From NCBI GenBank assembly GCA_039923455.1, contig JBDTCS010000232.1:1-16302 (forward strand): DNA of 16,302 bases, written 5' to 3'. The notes below the pieces were generated by a model. That model saw only the letters and a program-made list of their open reading frames with translations. It had not been told where the DNA came from and made no database searches. Below are positions 1 to 6,674 of this stretch, piece by piece. This stretch comes from JBDTCS01 sp039923455. Lineage in GTDB: Bacteria > Bacteroidota > Ignavibacteria > Palsa-1295. Both the position numbers and the translations under genes were made by a program. Each line of letters begins with the position of its first letter. Position 1 is the first letter of the stretch.

Positions 1-117
1 AAGACGCCCTGCCGGAGCGGGATCAATCCTCTATTGTTTACCGGCGTACACACCGCCTTCGGCAGCTTTGCGACGCTCATGCTCGGTAATCTGAATGCAT
101 GTAGATTGCGAATTCCC
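1..117. other. left edge, downstream of zwf; no supported gene
   Basis: This segment lies 3' of the zwf stop codon and runs to the window edge. On the minus strand an ATG at 78-80 opens a frame that stays open to the edge (26 codons), but the peptide resembles no family I recognise. A second minus frame, in phase with zwf, lacks a start and ends at a TAG near position 40. A further zwf-linked gene (pgl or gnd would be typical) may begin beyond the edge, but nothing here shows it. Confidence 0.3.
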
Positions 118-1584
118 TCATTCGGGGTGCTGACTGCAACCAAGCACCCACGTATGCTTATCCTGTTGCAGTAGTTCGGTAGCCTCCTTCGGTCCCCAGG
201 AATGCTTGGGATACTTGACTAATGGAGATCCTGTTTTACTCTCCCAGCCTCTCCGAATTTTATCGATGAATTTCCACGCAAGATCAACCTCATCATTACG
301 AGCAAAAAGCGTAGCATCACCTTCCATTGCATCGACGAGTAATTGCTCGTATGCTCCAGGCATAGAAGTCTCACCGAACGTTTCAAGATAGTGAAAATCC
401 ATAGCTACCGCGCGCACCTCGTTTTCCATATCCGGGACTTTTGCAATAAACTGCAGATGGATTCCTTCGTCGGGATGAATGCAGATGCTCAAGCGATTCG
501 CCGCAATTGGCTTCGTATCCGATTGCTTCTTCCGCATCGGATGCGGGGTTGGACGGAACTGGATCACGATCTCCGAGATCTTCTCCTTTAGCATTTTACC
601 GGATCGCAGATAAACTGGTACGCCTTCCCATCGCCAGTTATCTATAAAAAGTCGGATAGCCGCAAATGTCTCCGTCGTAGAATCAGGCTCGACGCCTTCT
701 TCAGATGCATATCCTTCGTACTGTGCTCGCACAGTCGAGAGGGCATTCTGTGATTCAGGAATCTCCCGAATCGCAGCAAGCACTTTTACTTTCTCATTCC
801 GCAACGTATCTGCATTCAGAATAGCCGTCGGCTCCATCGTAACGAGCGTGAGGAGCTGGAGCAGATGATTCTGGAACATATCGCGAAGCGCTCCTGCTTT
901 ATCATAATACCCTGCGCGATGGCCAACTCCGATATTTTCACCGACCGTAATTTGAATATGTTCGATGTAGTTGCGATTCCAAATCGGTTCAAGAATGCCA
1001 TTCTCAAAGCGGAATACTAAAATATTTTGCACAGTCTCCTTGCCCAGATAGTGGTCTATCCTGTAAATCTGGCTCTCGTCGATTATGCTGTGAAGCTCCG
1101 TTGTCAAGGCCTGCGCCGATTGCAGATTATCACCGAACGGCTTCTCTATAATAATTCGTCGGTATCCGTCTTTGGCGTCCGCGGTAAGCATTTGTGCTTT
1201 GCCCAACTGAGAAACAATAACACTGAAAAAACGTGTGGCTGTAGCAAGATAGTAAATCCTATTCCCGGGCGATGCCTTCCGTTCGCCAATTCTTTTTTCA
1301 AGCGAAATATAATCTTCCTTGTTTTGAAAATTTCCGCGCTGATACACAAGGTGTTTCTCGAACTTTGTCCAATCTGCGTCTTTGTATTCCGATGCCAGAT
1401 ATTTCTTTGCAGCTACTTTTAATTTCTTGCGGAATGCTTCGTCGTCAAAATCTTCCATGGAAAATCCGAGAATGGAAGTATCCTCAGGAAGCCGCGATTT
1501 CCGAAAGAGATTATATAGAGCTGGAATAAGCATACGTTCAGTGAGATCACCGCCCGCGCCAAAGATAATAATAGTAGTGCGCAT
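118..1584 (-). CDS. zwf: glucose-6-phosphate 1-dehydrogenase
   Basis: Oxidises glucose-6-phosphate to 6-phosphogluconolactone with NAD(P)+ in the cytoplasm, the entry step of the oxidative pentose-phosphate pathway. The 488 residues are full length for the family. The N-terminal Rossmann fingerprint FGAGGDLTERML covers residues 8-19, IIEKPFG residues 145-151, and the active-site signature RIDHYLGKE residues 175-183 (D177, H178, K182). The catalytic histidine lies in RDMFQNHLLQ (H240). These positions coincide with the numbering of the well-studied Leuconostoc mesenteroides enzyme. The lysine usual in GDLxxRKL is methionine (M18) here; I recall some G6PD subgroups having leucine at this site, so activity is still expected. 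The ATG at 1582-1584 directly precedes the Rossmann strand, and its leader is A/T-rich with no Shine-Dalgarno. It is the last gene of the minus-strand cluster in this window, 115 bp after the glucokinase gene. Cofactor preference cannot be read from the sequence. Confidence 0.96.
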   Translation of the reverse strand: MRTTIIIFGAGGDLTERMLIPALYNLFRKSRLPEDTSILGFSMEDFDDEAFRKKLKVAAKKYLASEYKDADWTKFEKHLVYQRGNFQNKEDYISLEKRIGERKASPGNRIYYLATATRFFSVIVSQLGKAQMLTADAKDGYRRIIIEKPFGDNLQSAQALTTELHSIIDESQIYRIDHYLGKETVQNILVFRFENGILEPIWNRNYIEHIQITVGENIGVGHRAGYYDKAGALRDMFQNHLLQLLTLVTMEPTAILNADTLRNEKVKVLAAIREIPESQNALSTVRAQYEGYASEEGVEPDSTTETFAAIRLFIDNWRWEGVPVYLRSGKMLKEKISEIVIQFRPTPHPMRKKQSDTKPIAANRLSICIHPDEGIHLQFIAKVPDMENEVRAVAMDFHYLETFGETSMPGAYEQLLVDAMEGDATLFARNDEVDLAWKFIDKIRRGWESKTGSPLVKYPKHSWGPKEATELLQQDKHTWVLGCSQHPE

Positions 1585-1699
1585 AATTTTTAGCTATGAT
1601 ATGTTTCCATGCCGATCCACATTTTCGGATGTTCGCTATCAGTTGTTTCCGACTCCATTGATCGTGAGCGCCCAAGTAGTAGTTATCCAACGAGCGTCA

Positions 1700-2668
1700 C
1701 TATTTCCCACAATGCTTTCCAATCCTCGTACGAGCCAACGCAGCAGCCCCAACAGCGCCTGCATCATGCCCCAGTTCATCAAGAACGAACTTCAATTTCT
1801 TGGAAGCTGACGATAACGCCCGTAAAGAAACTTCCTCCTCGACCATACCTTTTAACTTCGTGAAACCATTCATTATTCCTCCTCCGAAGATGAAGACTTC
1901 AGGGTTCAATGCATTCACCATTCCTACTATGCCGGATGCAAGATAATGCCCGGTTTCCTTAATAATACTGATCGAGAGCTTATCGTGTTTCGTATACGCT
2001 TTCGCAAGTATATCGGCAGTGATGTTTTCAACATCTCCGGCGAGCGAGAGGAGCATTTTCCCAGCTTGCGGATCCTGCTCTACGCGTTCTCGAGTTCTTT
2101 CGGCAATGGCCCAACCTCCTGCGTAAGCCTCCAAACAACCGAGATTGTGACAGTGACACTTCCTGCCATCGACGACGATTGTTGTATGACCTAATTCGCC
2201 GGCTTCGTTCGTACTTCCTTCGAGCATTTGTCCGCCACTTACGATCCCACCACCAATTCCAGTGCCTACGAATAAACAGATAATATCATCATACCCTTTT
2301 CCCGCTCCATAGTACCATTCGCCGTAGGTAGCAGCTCGAACATCATTCGTAACAATGACCGGGATATCCAAAGCCTTTTCCAGATCGGACTGCAAATGCA
2401 CTTTCTCCCACCCCAGATTTGGTGCAAAATGGACGATCCCTTTCTTCGTATTGATCTGTCCAGCAACACCAATCCCCAGCGCTTCTGCCTTTTTTGATTT
2501 TTTCAAATCATGCTTCACACATTGCACTATATCCGCAACAATTCCTTTCGCTCCCTTTTTAATATCAGTTGGTATTCGTATCGATTGATGCACGTTACCA
2601 TCTGCATCCACGAGAGCAATTCGTATTTTGGTGCCGCCAAGATCAACGCCTATCGTAAGTTGTTTCAT
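1700..2668 (-). CDS. ROK-family glucokinase
   Basis: Predicted cytoplasmic sugar kinase, most likely converting glucose to glucose-6-phosphate with ATP. It has 322 residues, typical of the family. The phosphate-binding motif VDLGGTKIRIALVD is at residues 8-21, the catalytic aspartate in VTNDVRAA is D109, and a second phosphate-binding segment GTGIGGGIVSGG is at 135-146. The ROK zinc site is intact: H161 in ELGHTTIV, then C171, C173 and C178 in KCHCHNLGCLE. No helix-turn-helix domain precedes the kinase, so it is an enzyme rather than a NagC/XylR-type repressor. It sits 49 bp downstream of the GH15 hydrolase and upstream of zwf, where it would phosphorylate released glucose and feed G6PD; this context favours glucose as substrate. 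Fructose, mannose or N-acetylglucosamine kinase activity cannot be excluded from motifs alone. The start ATG at 2666-2668 follows a very A/T-rich leader without a Shine-Dalgarno. Confidence 0.92.
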   Translation of the reverse strand: MKQLTIGVDLGGTKIRIALVDADGNVHQSIRIPTDIKKGAKGIVADIVQCVKHDLKKSKKAEALGIGVAGQINTKKGIVHFAPNLGWEKVHLQSDLEKALDIPVIVTNDVRAATYGEWYYGAGKGYDDIICLFVGTGIGGGIVSGGQMLEGSTNEAGELGHTTIVVDGRKCHCHNLGCLEAYAGGWAIAERTRERVEQDPQAGKMLLSLAGDVENITADILAKAYTKHDKLSISIIKETGHYLASGIVGMVNALNPEVFIFGGGIMNGFTKLKGMVEEEVSLRALSSASKKLKFVLDELGHDAGAVGAAALARTRIGKHCGK

Positions 2669-2717
2669 TATATATTTAATCGTATGTTTAATGAATAGGT
2701 AAACCGAAAGTCAGAAT

Positions 2718-5162
2718 CTACCCGTGAATTCCATTGATCTCCGAATCAATAGTAACCAAGAAATTCACCTCTTCCCATTGTTTGCTTTCCTTCCAAAAGA
2801 GTGTAAAGATAATTTCAGTCCCTTCCGGAAATTCATTCGTAGGAATATCGTTAAAATGGACACCCAGCCCGCTATCGATCGTACTACCTTCGTGGAAAGT
2901 GCTCCAGTCGTCGGATGTCCACTTGACCATCACCGGAGCCAATGTTTCGACACGGAGGATCCTACCAAAGGGCATAGACCGGAGCTTATTATTGAAGCTC
3001 CAGAGCATCCTGTTCGAAACAATCTTATCGATTAGGTAACGCTTTACTGTTTGTAACGGCATATCAAATACTTTACCCTCACGAAGTGAGCGGAGCAGTT
3101 TGATGTATTCTGCATGTGCCCAGACTAAAGGCATAGCAGATCCCGAGGGCCTTCCCAAATAAAGTTCGCGTTCAGGAATATCGGTGGTGTCCCATGTTTG
3201 CTCCGGAAGAAGCCCCCCTTCGTTGGCAAGCAATTCCATTGTCTCCAGAAGTTTTTTGGCTTGCTTGGTATTTCCGGCGGCAAGTTCATAATGCGCCCTT
3301 TCGCCTGTTAATAGCGGCCATGCTCGGCCGATACCCGTCCCGTCGAAGGGTGCGCCGTCTTCGTGCTCTCCATAACCATCTTCATTATAGCGATGCCAGA
3401 TTGGTCCCTTGGGAGTATCCGTTTTAAGCAATGCATCTACGATTTTGACGGTGTTGAGGATCCGCAAGTCATGTGCATCACGCAAGCCAAAGCGAACGAG
3501 GGCAAGCACATCCGGGCTTATGAGATGGTGCGAGAGGTGTTCAGAAGTCGCTTCAGAATGATTTTTTACCAGTACATCTTTTCCAACATGAGGTGTACCC
3601 TTATCCCTCGTAATTTCCGCCACACGTACATAATATCCCCCAACACCATATTTTTCACACCAATCATTTTCCGTTACATACATCCATCGATCAATACAAG
3701 CATTCCAACTATCCGCGACTTCTCGGAGGTATGTTCCGACCGAAGCCTCATTACTCATATCGGCAATATCGGCAGCAGCAAGCAGTGCGGCAATTTCAGC
3801 TGCGACGGTGAAAGTTGAATAACCGGGATTTTCTTCCCATCTATCTTGAGGACTAACTGGACCATTTTGAACCAAATAGGCAGCGGCTTTCTTTACCATT
3901 TGCCAAAAGCTCTTGACCCCCTTTTTGTCGATTACTTTTTCACGATAGGCCAAATCTACGAGGAGAATCGGCAATGCCGTTTCGTCCATTTGAACGCCCT
4001 TCCAATACGGCGAACCATCCAACCACATATTTTGTGGCCAGTGACCATCTGCCTCTTGCGTGCACTCTAAGTAGCCCAGACTTCTGGATGTTGCATCGGT
4101 TGCTCCACAAGCTATTAAGGCCTGAGCCGTTTGAACCATATCGCGTGGCCAGACAAGGTGATATCCACCCAAATCATTATCACCTTTCGTGAAACCCCAC
4201 GGAACAGAAAGACTTGCAATGCTACCCCCTGGAAAATGAAGAGCATCATGCACTCTTAGAACTGACGTACTAATCCGGTATATATTATTTCCTGTTGAGC
4301 TCCCGGGTAAAGAAAGCAGGGATGCTTGCCAAGTCTTCCATTGATCTACGTATTCCTCGTACAGCACATCAAAACTGTCGCGCAGTGAAAATCTGGCGCG
4401 AATACCCGCCTCTTGTTCATTCGTACCAAAACCAACGGCGATGACGAATTCCGCCGCGGCCGAACGAAGATCTATCTTGGCCGTCAGCGCTACATTCCCA
4501 TTTTCGGCACGAGCATATTCCTTCGTCATTTTTTTGTTCTCATGAATATCTGTCCAGCCGTCTGAAAAACCGACAAACCCAACAGACCGTTTACGCCAAG
4601 GTAACGAACACGCTACAGCCAAAGCAAAATGGTCTCTCTTCGCAAAGAGCATCGGGACACCTTTATAATCGCCAATCCACCCGGTGTTTCCATCTCCATA
4701 ATTGCCTAAATGTGGCGCCACGAGAAGGAAAAGCTGGTATTCCTCAGCGGACTTTTTGAGAACCGTGAATCGGCTTCGCTGCAAAAGCACTGGTCGACGG
4801 GGATCCGCAATAATATCCGTCTCTATTTGGTAGAATCCTTGCTTGCACGTGTTAATAATCTTGAATGCGGGAATCCCATCGGTTCGTGAAATTATTTCAC
4901 TCGTCGTATGTCTTTTTTCTTCTGAGAAAAAACCTACTCCATCCGTGACGATGAATCCTATATCACGAACACAGGCCTGGTCAATGCGCGGATAATAAAT
5001 TTCATTCAGAATTCCGTGACTTATTGTAAACCACAAGGGGCTTGAGTCATTCAGAGCCTTGCCTACTCCAGATTTGGCACTCGAAGTCCATCGTGCAGGA
5101 ATTCCTGGCCAGCCTGGGGCAACATTGGTTAAATCAGGATAACTTTTATTCACTATTATCAA
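2718..5162 (-). CDS. GH15 glucoamylase-type alpha-glucan hydrolase, cytoplasmic
   Basis: Glycoside hydrolase family 15 enzyme, predicted to release beta-glucose from non-reducing ends of alpha-glucans. An N-terminal beta-sandwich of the bacterial glucoamylase/glucodextranase type spans about residues 14-270, beginning APGWPGIPARWTSSAKSG. The (alpha/alpha)6 barrel follows at about 290-700, with GDNDLGGYHLVWPRD (327-341) and QNMWLDGSPYWKG (377-389). The likely general acid is E443 in RWEENPGY and the general base E654 in LLPEQTWD. A C-terminal beta-domain of about 110 residues follows. No signal peptide or lipobox is present, so the substrate should be internal, such as glycogen or maltodextrin. 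GH15 also includes trehalases and dextranases; the N-terminal domain favours glucoamylase/glucodextranase. There is no in-frame ATG: the frame starts at TTG (5160-5162), just after an upstream stop, or at GTG (5151-5153), which has a weak GGA nine bases ahead. It lies 36 bp after tal. Confidence 0.9.
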   Translation of the reverse strand: MIIVNKSYPDLTNVAPGWPGIPARWTSSAKSGVGKALNDSSPLWFTISHGILNEIYYPRIDQACVRDIGFIVTDGVGFFSEEKRHTTSEIISRTDGIPAFKIINTCKQGFYQIETDIIADPRRPVLLQRSRFTVLKKSAEEYQLFLLVAPHLGNYGDGNTGWIGDYKGVPMLFAKRDHFALAVACSLPWRKRSVGFVGFSDGWTDIHENKKMTKEYARAENGNVALTAKIDLRSAAAEFVIAVGFGTNEQEAGIRARFSLRDSFDVLYEEYVDQWKTWQASLLSLPGSSTGNNIYRISTSVLRVHDALHFPGGSIASLSVPWGFTKGDNDLGGYHLVWPRDMVQTAQALIACGATDATSRSLGYLECTQEADGHWPQNMWLDGSPYWKGVQMDETALPILLVDLAYREKVIDKKGVKSFWQMVKKAAAYLVQNGPVSPQDRWEENPGYSTFTVAAEIAALLAAADIADMSNEASVGTYLREVADSWNACIDRWMYVTENDWCEKYGVGGYYVRVAEITRDKGTPHVGKDVLVKNHSEATSEHLSHHLISPDVLALVRFGLRDAHDLRILNTVKIVDALLKTDTPKGPIWHRYNEDGYGEHEDGAPFDGTGIGRAWPLLTGERAHYELAAGNTKQAKKLLETMELLANEGGLLPEQTWDTTDIPERELYLGRPSGSAMPLVWAHAEYIKLLRSLREGKVFDMPLQTVKRYLIDKIVSNRMLWSFNNKLRSMPFGRILRVETLAPVMVKWTSDDWSTFHEGSTIDSGLGVHFNDIPTNEFPEGTEIIFTLFWKESKQWEEVNFLVTIDSEINGIHG

Positions 5163-5198
5163 TCCATTACATTATTTCATTCGCATTGGATAAGGGGG

Positions 5199-6359
5199 CT
5201 AATGAACCGGATTACCGATTGGAGCAGAGGATCCATCCGTCATGGAAACACACTTATCTTTAAGAGCGGACATTAGTGCATCAAAAGCATTTGAGAATTT
5301 TTCAACGCCTTCTCGTTCGAGTTGTTCCGTTGCTGCATTTAAGTCGATTCCAATCGCATGCAGCTTTTGCAGTATCGCATCCGCATTAGCGATCCCAACA
5401 GATAACGTGGATGCAAGTTTTCCATGATCCTGGAAAGCATCCATGGTTTCCGGCGGTACGGTATTTACAGTTTCAGGACCGATCACATCTTCGATATATT
5501 TTACATCGCTATATGCCGGATTTTTTGTGCTGGTACTTGCCCAGAGCAATCTCTGACTCTGTGCTCCGGAACTTCGGAGGTCGCCAAAATCAGTGCTGCC
5601 GAATATTTCACGGTAAAAGTTATATGCAGATTTTGCACTCTCAATCGCAACACTCCCGTGTAAGGAATCTGCTATAGTACCTTTTTCTCCTCCGTGCGAA
5701 GATATTTTTTCGAGCATCGGATCAATAAGCACGTCAATCCTGCTCAGAAAAAAGCTTGCGACAGAGGATGGTGATTTCACAGAATTTCCCGTTTCGTGCA
5801 AAGCACTTAGCCCGGAGATATACGCCTGGGTAACCGCAACATAGCGCGGAACTCCGAATAGTAATGTCACATTTACGTTGAGTCCCTCGGATATTAATTG
5901 TTCGATTGCCGGCAGTCCTTCGAGCGTCGCCGGTACTTTGATCATAATATTAGGACGGTCCACTTGTGCCCATAATCTTTGGGCTTCTTTGATAGTCCCA
6001 TCCGTGTTGTGAGCCAAGTGCGGATTTACTTCAAGGCTCACGAATCCGTCTGTTCCGTGCGATTCATCATATAGCGGACGAAAGATATCAGCAGCATCAC
6101 GGACATCCTTTTGAGTGAGCAATTCATAGATATCCTCAACGCCCTTTCCCGCTATCGCATATTTACGTATCTCACTATCATAATCATTGCTTTCCGCAAT
6201 TGCTTTCTCGAAAATGGAGGGATTTGATGTCATGCCACGCAATCCATCTTCCTTGATCATCTTCTTAAGCTTGCCGCTCAGAATCAGTTCGCGGCTAATG
6301 TAATCCAGCCAAACCGATTGACCAAATGCGTGAAGTTGTTGTAAAGGATTTCTATTCAT
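5199..6359 (-). CDS. tal: transaldolase (long, mycobacterial-type Tal)
   Basis: Transfers a dihydroxyacetone unit between sugar phosphates in the non-oxidative pentose-phosphate pathway (sedoheptulose-7-P + glyceraldehyde-3-P to erythrose-4-P + fructose-6-P). The 386 residues match the long bacterial class found in mycobacteria and cyanobacteria rather than the short FSA/TalC class. WLDYISREL (17-25) carries the conserved aspartate D19, followed by RGMTSNPSIFEKAI (41-54). The Schiff-base lysine is K141 in IMIKVPAT. GLNVNVTLLFGVPRY (159-173), SFFLSRIDVLID and LLWASTSTKNPAY complete the barrel signature. There is no fused glucose-6-phosphate isomerase domain, unlike some tal genes. The ATG at 6357-6359 follows an A/T-rich leader. 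A 315-bp gap separates it from xfp upstream, so tal-GH15-ROK-zwf may have its own promoter. The set suits recycling of pentose phosphates and supplying phosphoketolase with fructose-6-P. Confidence 0.95.
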   Translation of the reverse strand: MNRNPLQQLHAFGQSVWLDYISRELILSGKLKKMIKEDGLRGMTSNPSIFEKAIAESNDYDSEIRKYAIAGKGVEDIYELLTQKDVRDAADIFRPLYDESHGTDGFVSLEVNPHLAHNTDGTIKEAQRLWAQVDRPNIMIKVPATLEGLPAIEQLISEGLNVNVTLLFGVPRYVAVTQAYISGLSALHETGNSVKSPSSVASFFLSRIDVLIDPMLEKISSHGGEKGTIADSLHGSVAIESAKSAYNFYREIFGSTDFGDLRSSGAQSQRLLWASTSTKNPAYSDVKYIEDVIGPETVNTVPPETMDAFQDHGKLASTLSVGIANADAILQKLHAIGIDLNAATEQLEREGVEKFSNAFDALMSALKDKCVSMTDGSSAPIGNPVH

Positions 6360-6674
6360 CCTGGTATCTATTTTAAGGTGTATCTATCGGCAATTGGAAG
6401 TATTGACGGGCTCAGTGAGACGACCGAAAAAACTTTCGCTACTCTTGCTTCTGAATAAAGTTTCGGTCTTTCGAATTCTTCGTACTCCATTTTCAACCTC
6501 GAAGCGGTCTTCCGACTCGCTAACCACGCTTTGCGCTTTTCCGTGTTGTCGGGCTTCACCCGCTATGTACAAACTGTGATTGCCCCACCTGCCGCCACTG
6601 TGTATCGGCCGCTAATACGCGGGACTACAATAGTTACTATAAGTTTCTACCCGACCCTAACACATCTTTGGTTC
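6360..6674. other. 315-bp intergenic region between xfp and tal
   Basis: This is the only long gap inside the minus-strand metabolic cluster. Two short minus frames of about 62 codons overlap here in different phases. Neither resembles a known protein and each would exclude the other, so I call none. A bulged inverted repeat at 6422-6468 is the main visible structure. A minus-strand TAAAAT (a possible -10) lies about 10 bases ahead of the tal ATG, with only a poor -35 (TTCCAA, 18-base spacer). The gap probably holds the end of the ackA-xfp transcript and the promoter of tal, but no strong promoter consensus is visible. Confidence 0.45.
6422..6468. repeat. bulged inverted repeat / hairpin upstream of tal
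   Basis: The arms GACCGAAA (6422-6429) and TTTCGGTC (6461-6468) are perfect complements. Past a three-A bulge the stem continues as CTTT/AAAG, giving about 12 pairs around a 20-base loop. On the minus strand, an inner AAACTTT/AAAGTTT pairing is followed by more T residues, so a weak intrinsic terminator after xfp is possible. Alternatively it could be a 5'-leader structure for tal. Function is inferred only from position. Confidence 0.5.

Noticed and set aside
38..120. In-frame continuation of zwf past its TGA, suggesting readthrough or selenocysteine
   Set aside because: The protein is already complete for its family before the TGA, the extra peptide of about 28 residues resembles nothing, and no selenocysteine element is evident.
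1382..1810. 142-codon plus-strand frame across the zwf start and the ROK gene end
   Set aside because: Overlaps two well-supported genes on the other strand and has no family resemblance.
3363..3818. 151-codon plus-strand frame inside the GH15 gene
   Set aside because: Antisense to conserved barrel sequence, with no recognisable domain.
2718..5162. GH15 protein as a second trehalase
   Set aside because: GH15 trehalases exist, but the N-terminal domain and the APGWPGIPARW opening fit bacterial glucoamylase/glucodextranase better; kept only as an alternative.
6368..6572. Two overlapping minus-strand frames of about 62 codons in the xfp-tal gap
   Set aside because: They occupy different phases of the same bases, are charged low-information peptides, and contain the hairpin arms; neither has a family match I recognise.
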